A DNA stretch of 64,000 nt from Parablautia sp. Marseille-Q6255 (lineage in GTDB: Bacteria; Bacillota; Clostridia; Lachnospirales; Lachnospiraceae), in the NCBI RefSeq assembly GCF_951230155.1, contig NZ_CATNVD010000021.1:1-64000 (forward strand), written 5' to 3'. This document shows, piece after piece, positions 16,047-25,223 of this stretch. Numbering within the stretch: the first letter of the stretch is position 1; each line of letters begins with the position of its first letter. The notes under the pieces are model-generated. The model saw only the letters and a program-made list of their open reading frames with translations, had not been told where the DNA came from and did not search any database. Position numbers and translations under genes: made by a program.

Positions 16047-17387
16047 TCACGCTTCCCCGCGCAGCTCCCGGCTCTTTTTCAGCAGATATTCCCGCTGATT
16101 ATGCTCCGGATATTCCAGAACATCCTGTAAAAGCCTCTCCAGCACTTCTCCCAGTCTGGATCCCGGCTCCATGCCATCTGCGATCAGATCTCTGCCATTT
16201 AGATCCAGCTCTTTTAACGTCAGACAGTCTCCGTGCAGCCTGACATCCCGCCAGATATGCTCTACTTCTTTTAAATAATCCAGCTTTTCCTCTACCACAT
16301 CCGGGTGCTGCGCCATGATATCTGCACGCTTTACCAGCAGAAAATCATCAAACGCATCCGGTCCGATCAAATATGCACATCTGCGCACGCCGGTCCCGGA
16401 AAGCTGCGGATACCACGAATGATTGCGGACGAGATTGCAGACTGCATAGAGCGTGTCGTTGTCAAACTTCAGATTTTTCATGATCCGCCGTGCAATTTTC
16501 TCACTGTAAGCCGCATGACCGCGGAAATGATCCTTTCCCGTCTCATCCGTTGTGAAAACCTCCGGTTTTCCCATATCATGAAATAATATCGCAAGACGCA
16601 GGCGCTTTTCTGCCGGAATATGCTGCAGCGCACACAGGGTATGGTCTCCTGTCGTAAACGCATGATGCGGATTGTTCTGGCGCTGTACCATGATCCGGTC
16701 AAATTCCGGCATGATCACAGAGGTAATGCCGCATTCATAGGCCAGCCGAAACCAATGTGGATTCGGGGAAATAAGCAGCTTCACAAGCTCTGTCTGGATC
16801 CGCTCGGCACTGATATGATCAAGCGCATCTGCCATCTCACGGATCGCGCCGCGCACATCCTGCGCAAGAGAAAAGCCAAGCTGTGCTGCAAAACGCACCG
16901 CACGCATCATCCGAAGCGCATCCTCGGAGAACCGCTCCTTCGGATCACCGACGCACCGGATCGTCTTATCCTTAAGATCCTCGATACCGCCAAACACATC
17001 CACCAGTCCCGTTTCCGGTGCGTACGCCATCGCATTGATCGTGAAATCGCGCCGTTTGAGATCCTCGATCAGATTGGACGTAAATATGACATCCTTTGGA
17101 TGACGGCAGTCCTCATATTCGCCATCGATCCGGTATGTTGTCACCTCAAATGCCTCTTTATCCACCAGCACCGTCACAGTCCCGTGCTCGATCCCTGTAT
17201 CCACAGTACGCGCAAACAGCGCCTTTACCTGCTGCGGAGCCGCAGACGTGGTAATATCCCAATCCTCCGGCACTCTTCCCATGATCGAATCACGGACACA
17301 GCCTCCTACAATATATGCCTCATATCCATTTTCACGCAAAACCTTCAAAATCCATCCTGCTTTTTCTGGAATTTCGATATACGCCAT
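16047..17387 (-). CDS. cca: CCA-adding tRNA nucleotidyltransferase
   Basis: 446 residues from ATG 17387 (ribosome binding site AGAAGGGA). The head domain has GGCVRD and the metal-binding DWDITTSA pattern, followed by the RRDFTINAMAY motif, then a C-terminal HD-type domain with FHDMGKPE. This is the class II poly(A) polymerase/CCA family with HD domain found in Firmicutes. It repairs or completes the CCA ends of tRNAs, needed where tRNA genes lack encoded CCA, such as tRNA-Pro in this window. Confidence 0.93.
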   Translation of the reverse strand: MAYIEIPEKAGWILKVLRENGYEAYIVGGCVRDSIMGRVPEDWDITTSAAPQQVKALFARTVDTGIEHGTVTVLVDKEAFEVTTYRIDGEYEDCRHPKDVIFTSNLIEDLKRRDFTINAMAYAPETGLVDVFGGIEDLKDKTIRCVGDPKERFSEDALRMMRAVRFAAQLGFSLAQDVRGAIREMADALDHISAERIQTELVKLLISPNPHWFRLAYECGITSVIMPEFDRIMVQRQNNPHHAFTTGDHTLCALQHIPAEKRLRLAILFHDMGKPEVFTTDETGKDHFRGHAAYSEKIARRIMKNLKFDNDTLYAVCNLVRNHSWYPQLSGTGVRRCAYLIGPDAFDDFLLVKRADIMAQHPDVVEEKLDYLKEVEHIWRDVRLHGDCLTLKELDLNGRDLIADGMEPGSRLGEVLERLLQDVLEYPEHNQREYLLKKSRELRGEA

Positions 17388-17527
17388 TGTATTTTCCCTT
17401 CTCTTCTGCCGGCAGATATACCGCAACCGCCTTCTGCCCGCTAGTGATTTCATCATAACACAACCGCCTTTTTCTGAAAAGTCCTGAAAAAGGAAAAGTG
17501 AAAAATCTGTGTCCTGTGGAAAAACTA

Positions 17528-17556
17528 TTTACATTCCCCGCCTATAAATGTTATAT
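17528..17556 (+). promoter_or_regulatory. promoter of the trigger-factor-like lipoprotein gene
   Basis: TTTACA (17528-17533), 17-bp spacer, TTATAT (17551-17556). The leader to ATG 17591 is short and holds AGAAAGGAAGC. Confidence 0.5.
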
Positions 17557-17590
17557 TTGTGTTAAATTTATATTTCAGAAAGGAAGCATT

Positions 17591-18943
17591 ATGAAAAAGA
17601 AAAATCTTCTGATACTTTTAGGCCTGATCGCAGCTGTGACTGTATCCGGCTGTGGAAATAACAAAGAAAAAGAAACGGAAGCAGAATTCACCACAGAAGC
17701 CCCTCCGGCATCCGCAGACGAGGACGTGACGATCGCAGAGGAAGAAACTGCAGCCCAGACAGAAGCGCAGCTCGATCCGATCACACCATCTGATTACCTT
17801 GTAAAAGATATAGATGATTACGTCACACTCGGGGAGATCTCCGGACTTCCAGTCACACAGTATACGTATGAGATCACAGACGAAATGGTGCAGGAGCGTA
17901 TAGACATGGAGCTTTCCATGTACTCGCAGGAAACAGAGGTGGACCGCAAGAGTCAGGCAGGAGACGTCGTTTATGCCGATATCACTTCTACGATTCAGGG
18001 CGATCCGGACTCTGAGTACACAGAAAGCACGTACATTACGCTTGGAGATGAAGAGTACGGCGCTGACTTTGACAAAGAGCTTACTGGCGTTTCTTCCGGT
18101 GATAAGCTGTCCTTCTCCGTCAGCTTCGACGAAGACATCTGGATGGAGGAGTGGATGAACCAGACGGTCGATTTCGATGTAACCGTGACGAATATCTGCG
18201 AGGTCAGCCTTCCAGAATACGGGGATGACTTTGTAGCTGAAAATACGGAATATACGACTACAGATGAATATGAGGCGTCGCTTCGCGAAGCGATGGAAGC
18301 AGAATACGCCCAGACCAGCTACACAGACGCAGTGGAGGAGCTGTATCTGGCTGCTGAGGGCAATGCCGTTTTCTCCGGTTATCCGCAGGAGCTTTATGAC
18401 CTGTGCAAAGAGGAGGTCCTTGCCTTCTACCGCACCTTTGCTGATACAGATGATGAAAATGAGATCTATGAAGCATTCGGCCTTTCCAAAGAAGATGTGG
18501 ATGCAGAGATCCTCGCCATGGTCAACCGCCGCCTGCTTGCCAGCGCGATCTGCGAAAAAAATGACCTGACCATTACAGAGGATGAATACACCGCTTACGT
18601 TTCTGAATACGCTGCTTATTATGGTTACGAAAGCGCCCTTCAGTTCGAGCAGGATAATTCGCGCACTGCGCTCATCTGGTCCCTGTTTGAGTCCAAAGCC
18701 GGCGACTATCTGTATGAGAATGCCAAAATTTCCGAGGAAGCCTACGTGGAAGAGCAGTTTGATGACCTTGATGTCGAGGAGATCGATGTTTCTGAGCTTG
18801 AGACAGCCGAGCCGGACAGTGAGATCGCAGACGGCATATCTCTCGATGGCGACCAGGCAGAAGAGCCATCCTCTGAGATGACAGAGACCTCCACAGAGGA
18901 AGAGCCGTCCTCCGAACTGGAAACTTCCACGGAAGAAGAATAA
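17591..18943 (+). CDS. trigger-factor-like peptidyl-prolyl isomerase lipoprotein
   Basis: 450 residues. A signal peptide ends in lipobox VSGC, so the mature protein is lipid-anchored outside the membrane. After an acidic linker, residues from about 95 to 220 follow the FKBP domain of trigger factor (GDVVYADITSTIQG, then DKELTGVSSGDKLSF), and the next ~170 residues resemble the trigger factor C-terminal chaperone part. The last 50 residues are an acidic, repetitive tail (SSE/TSTEEE). The ribosome-binding N-domain is missing. It is likely an extracytoplasmic foldase similar in role to PrsA. Confidence 0.82.
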   Translation: MKKKNLLILLGLIAAVTVSGCGNNKEKETEAEFTTEAPPASADEDVTIAEEETAAQTEAQLDPITPSDYLVKDIDDYVTLGEISGLPVTQYTYEITDEMVQERIDMELSMYSQETEVDRKSQAGDVVYADITSTIQGDPDSEYTESTYITLGDEEYGADFDKELTGVSSGDKLSFSVSFDEDIWMEEWMNQTVDFDVTVTNICEVSLPEYGDDFVAENTEYTTTDEYEASLREAMEAEYAQTSYTDAVEELYLAAEGNAVFSGYPQELYDLCKEEVLAFYRTFADTDDENEIYEAFGLSKEDVDAEILAMVNRRLLASAICEKNDLTITEDEYTAYVSEYAAYYGYESALQFEQDNSRTALIWSLFESKAGDYLYENAKISEEAYVEEQFDDLDVEEIDVSELETAEPDSEIADGISLDGDQAEEPSSEMTETSTEEEPSSELETSTEEE

Positions 18944-19096
18944 TCAAGTGTCCTGACAGCACAACTGTTCAAAGACAGTTCAGCCATATACCGTCTATAC
19001 AAAAATCTTCTTTTCAGACAGTCTGGAGCTCAGATTTTTGCAGTCTGGTACATGGCTGGACTGTTACAAAAAATGCGCAGATTTCATTCATTTCGC

Positions 19097-19124
19097 TTGA
19101 CAGAGATAAAGATTGTGTTATAAT
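19097..19124 (+). promoter_or_regulatory. cold-shock gene promoter
   Basis: Consensus TTGACA (19097-19102), 16-bp spacer and TATAAT (19119-19124). Transcription from about 19131 gives a leader of some 130 bases, as usual for cspA-type genes. The 150 bases between 18944 and this promoter contain only an imperfect inverted repeat (AAAAATCT / AGATTTTT). Confidence 0.8.
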
Positions 19125-19130
19125 AAAACT

Positions 19131-19260
19131 GCAAAAGGTTCACTGGTTAATATATTTCACTAACTATTATAGGGTATAAAATCAACGCCTTTGTATTCTA
19201 TAACAGTTAGTGGAATTTTTTTAACAGTCTTTTCAGCAATCTAGTTAGGAGGTACCGAGA
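19131..19260 (+). promoter_or_regulatory. long structured csp leader with terminator-like hairpin
   Basis: Within the leader, TTCACTAACT-A-TTATAG (19156-19172) pairs with CTATAA-C-AGTTAGTGGAA (19198-19215) around a 25-base loop, and seven T residues follow at 19216-19222. That is an intrinsic terminator shape 40 bases before the AGGAGG site. It may act as a cold-sensitive attenuator or thermosensor for the cold-shock gene. Confidence 0.6.
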
Positions 19261-19461
19261 ATGAATAAGGGTACAGTAAAGTGGTTCAACGCAGAAAAAG
19301 GTTATGGTTTCATCACAGGTGAGAATGGTTCCGACGTATTCGTACATTTCTCCGCAATTCAGGGTGAAGGATTCAAGACTCTCGAAGAGGGACAGGCTGT
19401 TTCTTATGACTTGACAGAAGGCGCTCGCGGTATGCAGGCAGCTAATGTCGTAAAGCTTTGA
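19261..19461 (+). CDS. cspA: cold-shock protein, CspA family
   Basis: 66 residues: a single cold-shock (OB-fold) domain with RNP1 KGYGFIT and RNP2 [21 protein letters not shown] precedes ATG 19261. It binds single-stranded RNA/DNA and melts RNA structure at low temperature. A strong own promoter, a long leader and a terminator make it monocistronic. Firmicutes usually have several such genes, so cspA is a family name here. Confidence 0.95.
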   Translation: MNKGTVKWFNAEKGYGFITGENGSDVFVHFSAIQGEGFKTLEEGQAVSYDLTEGARGMQAANVVKL

Positions 19462-19494
19462 TGACTTTATAAAGAGTATAGAGAACATCCACAG

Positions 19495-19524
19495 GGACTG
19501 CTGCAGGCGCGGCAGTCCTTTTAT
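19495..19524 (+). terminator. cspA terminator
   Basis: GGACTGC...GGCAGTCC stem (19495-19518) followed by TTTTATT, 33 bases beyond the cspA stop. Confidence 0.8.
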
Positions 19525-19633
19525 TGACTCCGAACTATCATAAACGTATCTGCGTGACAAGAGCTTTCCTATGACGATAAGGGAGGGCAAAAGGCATTGA
19601 CCGTCTCTCACCCCCTTATCCTATAAAACAAAT

Positions 19634-19676
19634 AATTCCTCCAAAACGTCTTTTCACTTAACCGTTTTGGAGGAAT
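19634..19676 (-). terminator. terminator of the GH32/ABC operon
   Basis: ATTCCTCCAAAACG and CGTTTTGGAGGAAT form a perfect 14-bp stem; on the minus strand a T-rich stretch follows. It lies 25 bases beyond the stop of the solute-binding protein gene. May work in both directions. Confidence 0.75.
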
Positions 19677-19700
19677 CTGTTTATTCTTTATTCACTTTTG

Positions 19701-21404
19701 TTATTTTGAAGATTCACAGAACCGCTCATATGCACTCTGATAAGTCGCAACAAGCTCTTCTACGCCCGCCGCTTTCAAATCGCTCTGATACTGCTCCCAC
19801 ATATCATCTGTGGTTCCCTGCATAATGCCGTTCATCTGGAATGCATCCACAATATTTGCAATCTGCGGATAAATCTGTGCAATTTTCTGCTGTTCATCCA
19901 GTGTAAGCATCATCTTCGGTACTGTTTCAATATCTTCCATGATCGCTTCCTTACCGTTTTCTTTCTGACCAGCCAGAAGATCTACTGCATCCCACGTATA
20001 ATCTGCTACGGTACCATAGTAATCACTCAGAACAATCAGGGATCCGCGACCTGGTGTCGTGTTTGCACGTTGCTCTGTGAAAGACTGATACCCATCCTGC
20101 AGAATCATATTGTTATTTTCGTCCAGATTGAAATGGAGCACTCCGTCATCACCTTTATAATATGTGTATCCTTCCGGTCCCCAGTTCAATGTAACTGAGA
20201 TTTCCGGATCCATGCAGTACTCTACGAGTGCTGCAATTACTTCCGGATATTTACACTTATTTGTAATGGCAACCATAGATGTTTCCTGCATCTCAGAGTA
20301 ATTTACTTCTACTCCTCCTTCTCCTGCCTCACCCTTCAATCTGGGAATCGCAACATACTGACTTCTTACATTAGGATCAATAATCTCATTTACTGGCGCC
20401 CATGTTCCAAAACAGCCTATCACCGCATCGCTTCCTGCCATTTTGCTGATATAAAGTGGCGTATCTGCATTTGGACCCGGAGAGAATGAATCCATATCTA
20501 TAAGATTCTCGTTGTATAACATATTAAAGAAGTCTGCCGTCTTCCGGAACGCGTCATCTGCAGCTGTGAAATGTACTTTTCCATCTACAATTCTCAAATG
20601 ATTTGCCTGTGGATTGCCTGAGCACACAGAATCTGCTGATCCGAATGCGCCTGTGAAATAATAGAAGGTATCATAAGAATTAAAGAGACCATCACAGCCC
20701 ATACCAAAGGAATACGGAACCTCATCATCTACACCGTTTCCATTTAAGTCTCCCGCTTCTTTAAATGCTCGTAAACAGTCAACCCACTCATCTACTGTTG
20801 TCGGAACTTCTTTGCCTACTGCATCCAACCATGTTTTATTAATCAGGAACGGACCAGGTGTCAGAACGAGACCATACATTTCCTCTACATACGGAAATCC
20901 ATAGCTATGACCATTTGGTGCTGTTGACCCTCCCTTATACTCTGGATGCTCCTTAAAAATTTCTGTAAGTTTCGGACAGTATTTCTCAATCAAATCTTCC
21001 GTTGGTATAAATACGTCCTGATCACTATACTGAACTGCAATATCAGATGAGATTCCATTCCAAAATACATCTGGATAATCCCCACTATTTAGCATCAGAT
21101 TAATTTTTTCTACAGAACCGTCAGAAGGAATTTCCACCCACTCAATCGGAATACCGGTATCTTCTACAATTTTTTTTACCATCACGATATCTTCCGTTGC
21201 CGTTGTCCGTTCTGGCGGAACGACGATTGCAATTTCAATTGGATCCATTTCATCCGCATTTTTCACGATGGGAAGTGTTCCATCCAGATTAAAATTACTG
21301 TCTTTCGACTCCTCGGCAAATGCTGCAAATGGAAAACATGCCATTGTACATACTGCTGCTGTTGCCATACTGAGTGTTCTTGTTAGTTTTCGATTCTTTT
21401 TCAT
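19701..21404 (-). CDS. extracellular solute-binding protein, LipO-type
   Basis: 567 residues with an N-terminal basic and hydrophobic signal peptide (cleavage after FAAFA likely). Size and pattern match the large LipO/family 1 sugar-binding proteins that work with LplB/LplC permeases. Segments such as TWLDAVGKEVPTTVDEW and DLNGNGVDDEVPYSFG are typical. ATG 21404 follows AAGGAGGAAGAAC. A clear lipobox is missing, so the anchoring is uncertain. It is last in the LacI-controlled GH32 operon and should bind a fructose-containing oligosaccharide. Confidence 0.85.
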   Translation of the reverse strand: MKKNRKLTRTLSMATAAVCTMACFPFAAFAEESKDSNFNLDGTLPIVKNADEMDPIEIAIVVPPERTTATEDIVMVKKIVEDTGIPIEWVEIPSDGSVEKINLMLNSGDYPDVFWNGISSDIAVQYSDQDVFIPTEDLIEKYCPKLTEIFKEHPEYKGGSTAPNGHSYGFPYVEEMYGLVLTPGPFLINKTWLDAVGKEVPTTVDEWVDCLRAFKEAGDLNGNGVDDEVPYSFGMGCDGLFNSYDTFYYFTGAFGSADSVCSGNPQANHLRIVDGKVHFTAADDAFRKTADFFNMLYNENLIDMDSFSPGPNADTPLYISKMAGSDAVIGCFGTWAPVNEIIDPNVRSQYVAIPRLKGEAGEGGVEVNYSEMQETSMVAITNKCKYPEVIAALVEYCMDPEISVTLNWGPEGYTYYKGDDGVLHFNLDENNNMILQDGYQSFTEQRANTTPGRGSLIVLSDYYGTVADYTWDAVDLLAGQKENGKEAIMEDIETVPKMMLTLDEQQKIAQIYPQIANIVDAFQMNGIMQGTTDDMWEQYQSDLKAAGVEELVATYQSAYERFCESSK

Positions 21405-21458
21405 GTTCTTCCTCCTTGTATAAAGCTTATATCGCTAGGGATAGTTTCTGCAGTAAAC

Positions 21459-22343
21459 TCATCCCTTAACAGCTCCAACCATAACTCCCTTTGTAAAATA
21501 CTTCTGCACAAAAGGATACACAACCAAAAGCGGCAATGTTGAAACAACAATTACTCCATACTTTAACTGCTCGGCTAGCTTCTGTCGTTCTATCATATCC
21601 GCTCCTCCTGACAATACCGAAGAGGCCTGATTTGACAGTACAATGTTTCTTAGTATAACCTGAAGCGGCATCTTATCCTGTTCTCCCATAAACATTAGAG
21701 CATTCATAAAGGAGTTCCAGATAGAAGTCGCATAAAACAGAACCATTACTGCTATAATCGTTTTTGAAATCGGCATTACAATTTTGAAGAAAATACCGAA
21801 ATCAGATGCCCCATCCAGCTTTGCTGCTTCAACTAAATCATCCGATATCGTACTGTCAAAGAAAGAACGACTCACGATCAAATTATATACACTAACCGCT
21901 GTAGGCAAAATCATTGCAAAAATTGTGTTGTAAATGCCAAGTTTATTGATCACCAAATAGAGAGGAATAATTCCACCGTTAAAAAACATGGTGAATGTAA
22001 ATAAAAAGTTCAGTAAACGTCTTCCTGCAAGATCCTTTCTTGACAGGGCATAAGCACATGGGACTGTCACCGCAATCGCAACCATAGTTCCAGTCACCGT
22101 ATATAAAATCGTATTTAAAAATCCAGTCCACAAAGGCTTATAGGAAATAATCTTCTGATATCCGGCCGCAAACAGCTTTTCCGGATATAAAAGCAGCTTT
22201 CCGGAATTTACAATTGCCGGATCCGTAAAAGAAGCCATCAATACATAGTAGAGCGGATAGGCGATAAATACACAGACAACAATCATAATAAGTGTATTTA
22301 TCAAATCAAAGATTTTGTCGTTACGTGATTTTGCTTTTTTCAT
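21459..22343 (-). CDS. carbohydrate ABC permease, LplC type
   Basis: 294 residues, six predicted membrane helices and the EAA loop (EAAKLDGASDFGIFFKIVMP) that contacts the ATPase. It opens with a conserved FIAYPLYYVLMASFTDP stretch. It pairs with the LplB-type permease gene 27 bases upstream. No ATPase gene is in the operon, as usual for these systems, so a shared MsmK/MsmX-type ATPase elsewhere must energise it. Confidence 0.88.
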   Translation of the reverse strand: MKKAKSRNDKIFDLINTLIMIVVCVFIAYPLYYVLMASFTDPAIVNSGKLLLYPEKLFAAGYQKIISYKPLWTGFLNTILYTVTGTMVAIAVTVPCAYALSRKDLAGRRLLNFLFTFTMFFNGGIIPLYLVINKLGIYNTIFAMILPTAVSVYNLIVSRSFFDSTISDDLVEAAKLDGASDFGIFFKIVMPISKTIIAVMVLFYATSIWNSFMNALMFMGEQDKMPLQVILRNIVLSNQASSVLSGGADMIERQKLAEQLKYGVIVVSTLPLLVVYPFVQKYFTKGVMVGAVKG

Positions 22344-22369
22344 TGTTTTTTCCTCGTCAGACTCTGATA

Positions 22370-23293
22370 TTAGAAAATACTGATATCAGAGGTCTTTTTT
22401 GTAATCTGATTTGCAATAACAAGAATCACAAAATTTACTAGTGCATTAAAAAATCCTACTGCTGTTGCAAAACTGTATTGTGCATTTTGCAAACCAACCT
22501 TATATACATAAGTAGAAATAATCTCACTAACCTGTGTATTTGTTCCTGCCTGCATCAGATATACCTTCTCGTACCCCACTGTCATAATATTTCCCAGTGC
22601 AAGAATCAGCATAATAATAATCGTCGGCATAATCAGCGGAATATCTACATGAAGAATTCGCTGGAATTTTGTCGCACCATCCATAATGGCTGCCTCATGA
22701 TATTCAGGACTAATTCCAGTCAGAGCTGCGATATATACGATCGCCGAAAACCCCATAGTCTGCCATATATTTGAGACAATATACATCGTTCTGAAATATT
22801 CTGCAGACGACATCAAGAGAAGTGGTCTCCCAATGAACTGCTGAATAATCGTATTCACAAATCCACTCGGTGCACAGATTACATTCATAATGCTGACAAC
22901 TACTACATTAGATACAAAGTACGGTGCATAAGAGATCGTCTGTACAAGTTTTCTTTTTCTTTTCCCCTGAATCTGATTCAAAAGAAGCGCAAAAATAATT
23001 GGGATCGGGAACGAAAACAAAATAGTCAAAATGCTCAGTACTACAGTATTTACAATTACATTTTTTGCAATACTTGTGCTGAAAAATGCTGAAAAATGCT
23101 TCCAGATCGGTGTTGCCCAAGGAGATCCAAGGATTCCCAACGATCCTTTATAATCTTTAAAACTAATTAACAATCCATACATTGGATAATACGCAAAAAT
23201 AATCAACCATATCAATGCCGGAAGCATCAGTACATATAAGCGCCAATTATGTATCATCAGCTTTTTATATTTGTTTTTCTTTACTCTCCCCAT
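22370..23293 (-). CDS. carbohydrate ABC permease, LplB type
   Basis: 307 residues with six predicted membrane helices and an EAA loop (EAAIMDGATKFQRILHVDIP). Typical LplB motifs are YYPMYGLLISFKDYKG and the late NALVNFVILVIANQITKK. It overlaps the GH32 gene end by 13 bases, which indicates translational coupling, and precedes the LplC-type gene. Together they form the membrane channel of the importer for the GH32 substrate. Confidence 0.88.
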   Translation of the reverse strand: MGRVKKNKYKKLMIHNWRLYVLMLPALIWLIIFAYYPMYGLLISFKDYKGSLGILGSPWATPIWKHFSAFFSTSIAKNVIVNTVVLSILTILFSFPIPIIFALLLNQIQGKRKRKLVQTISYAPYFVSNVVVVSIMNVICAPSGFVNTIIQQFIGRPLLLMSSAEYFRTMYIVSNIWQTMGFSAIVYIAALTGISPEYHEAAIMDGATKFQRILHVDIPLIMPTIIIMLILALGNIMTVGYEKVYLMQAGTNTQVSEIISTYVYKVGLQNAQYSFATAVGFFNALVNFVILVIANQITKKTSDISIF

Positions 23294-24936
23294 ATTGCCT
23301 CCATCCGCCGCACGATAACGTGTGAAACCCTGTCCTCATTTGCAAACCAAAAAGAAATCCTTCCCGTTTTAGTTGGATACATGAAAATCTTTGTTCCAGC
23401 CTTTTCGCCATCATTTATATAAAGTTCTACTGTTCTGCGATCCATAAAGATTTCCAGCTTTTCCAGTTTTTCTATCTCTGCAATATATCTTGCCTGCTTA
23501 TCTTTACTCTTACTTGACTGCAATTCCACTATCGATTTTTTTCCAACTACTCTTAGGAAATCGCTTCCGTCATCAAAAAGAGTTACCGCAAATTCTGTTT
23601 TCCCGTTAAATTCCATACAGCAATAATAGCTATTTCCCGGAATTTCCAGTTCTGCAAACTTCCCAGTCTGCCATTCAAGCAAAACTTCTCTTTGAAGCGC
23701 GTAAACTGCATCAATTGGCTTCTGATAAAGCTTTCCATCTCTGATAGACAACTCTCTTGGAAGAGTAAAACCACCGCAGGCACCATGCTTAGTTGCAATC
23801 CGTTCTTCTGCCCAGTCACAAATCCATGCAATCATAATTCTCTTGCCATCGTGTTCCAAAGTCTGTGGCGCATAAAAATTGCAACCAAAATCACATACCT
23901 CCCTGCTTTGGACTGTGAATGTCTCGTTCTTCCATTCTCCTGTATAGTACATTACCGGCTGATATACTCCATATTTGGTACGAACCCCCATAACCGATGC
24001 CAAAAGCACCCAAGTATTATCCAGCGGAAAAAAATCTGGACATTCCATGCTCGGAATCTGCGGATCCTCCTCCTGAAGCAATGGCTTACAAAAGCTCCAT
24101 TGAATCATATCCTCTGAAGAAAATAACAACACGCTTCCCTTACCACAATAGTTGGAAGCCACCACCATATACCACTTATCTTCAATCCTATTCACTTTTG
24201 GATCCCGAAAGTTCATGTCAATTCCTTTTACCGCATAAGCTGGTAAAATTTCTTTTTCTTCCACAAAACTGATCCCATCTGTACTCCATGCAGTTGCCTG
24301 AGACTGGCGAACATCTCCTGCACCCCCTCTTTTTTCAATATCACGGGTAAAAAATATACGCATTCCTTCCGGCAATACCACCGCCGAACCTGAAAATGCA
24401 CCCCCTATCAGATCTGAAGAAGCAAGAATTTCAGCTTGAGGCTCCAGTGCATACGGGAGATGCTTCCAGTGAACAAGATCTGTACTCACTGCATGTCCCC
24501 AATACATATTATCCCATTTCTGATCATGTGGATTTGCCTGATAATACAAATGATATTTTCCATTCATCCAACACAATCCGTTCGGATCATTGTTCCAATT
24601 TACATATGGCGTAAAATGAAACTGTTCCCTGTAAGGAGTGTCCAACACTTCTGAGGGCTGTGGTTGTTCATTATTGACAATCAGATATTCAATTCCAGTC
24701 TCTTCTATTTCTTCATTTCCGCACAGATACATCTGACTGATCTGTGAATTCTCCCATACCACATGATATGCCGTATGCTCAGACAGCACGATTGTAACTC
24801 TGTGAAACAATTCATTTGACACCTCCGTGCCAAATACACGCTTACCTGCGCATTCCAGTAAAAATGTTCCATTCCGCTTTCCAGTTTTTCGAATAAACAA
24901 CTCTACCTTTTTATAACTTCTGCTGTAAAACTTCAT
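23281..24936 (-). CDS. GH32 beta-fructosidase
   Basis: 551 residues from ATG 24936, with GAGGAG six bases ahead. Diagnostic GH32 motifs: WNNDPNG (nucleophile aspartate), FRDPKV (transition-state aspartate) and ECPDFF (acid/base glutamate). A C-terminal beta-sandwich follows (about 420-551). There is no signal peptide, so it hydrolyses imported sucrose, sucrose phosphate or fructooligosaccharides in the cytoplasm. An extra ~90-residue N-terminal part precedes the catalytic domain. It heads the operon under a LacI-type operator and is followed by the permeases. Confidence 0.92.
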   Translation of the reverse strand: MKFYSRSYKKVELFIRKTGKRNGTFLLECAGKRVFGTEVSNELFHRVTIVLSEHTAYHVVWENSQISQMYLCGNEEIEETGIEYLIVNNEQPQPSEVLDTPYREQFHFTPYVNWNNDPNGLCWMNGKYHLYYQANPHDQKWDNMYWGHAVSTDLVHWKHLPYALEPQAEILASSDLIGGAFSGSAVVLPEGMRIFFTRDIEKRGGAGDVRQSQATAWSTDGISFVEEKEILPAYAVKGIDMNFRDPKVNRIEDKWYMVVASNYCGKGSVLLFSSEDMIQWSFCKPLLQEEDPQIPSMECPDFFPLDNTWVLLASVMGVRTKYGVYQPVMYYTGEWKNETFTVQSREVCDFGCNFYAPQTLEHDGKRIMIAWICDWAEERIATKHGACGGFTLPRELSIRDGKLYQKPIDAVYALQREVLLEWQTGKFAELEIPGNSYYCCMEFNGKTEFAVTLFDDGSDFLRVVGKKSIVELQSSKSKDKQARYIAEIEKLEKLEIFMDRRTVELYINDGEKAGTKIFMYPTKTGRISFWFANEDRVSHVIVRRMEAIWGE

Positions 24937-24958
24937 TTTCATCTCCTCTTTCCAAAAG

Positions 24959-25008
24959 TGGAACCCGTTCCATATCTGAATTATACATCGTCTCAGTTGT
25001 TCTGTCAA
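24959..25008 (-). promoter_or_regulatory. promoter and LacI-type operator of the GH32 operon
   Basis: On the minus strand TTGACA (25008-25003), 17-bp spacer, TATAAT (24985-24980) form a perfect promoter. TGGAACGGGTTCCA (24972-24959), with 6-bp inverted arms, starts at about +1, a classic position for repression by the adjacent LacI-family protein. A related TGGAACA...TGTTCCA pair lies at 25215-25236, across the end of the regulator gene. Confidence 0.75.
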
Positions 25009-25140
25009 TATTAACTTTCAGAAATTTTATATCTGAATCATTACTATATTATTCAAAACTCTTTCATAATTTTTAGGAGTATCTGTATAACACATTTTTG
25101 TTTAATTGCACCTACAATCGGAAGGCAACAGTTAAATATG

Positions 25141-25200
25141 AGAAACACACAAAACAGAGCTAACTATATTGTTTTCTTATCGTCAATATAGCTAGCTCTG
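25141..25200 (-). terminator. terminator of the LacI-family gene
   Basis: CAGAGCTAnnTATATTG (25155-25171) and CAATATAnnTAGCTCTG (25184-25200) pair almost perfectly over 17 bp. On the minus strand TTTTGTGTGTTT follows. It lies just beyond the regulator stop and insulates the GH32 promoter. Confidence 0.75.
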
Positions 25201-25223
25201 CCTTATAGTTTGTGTGGAACACT

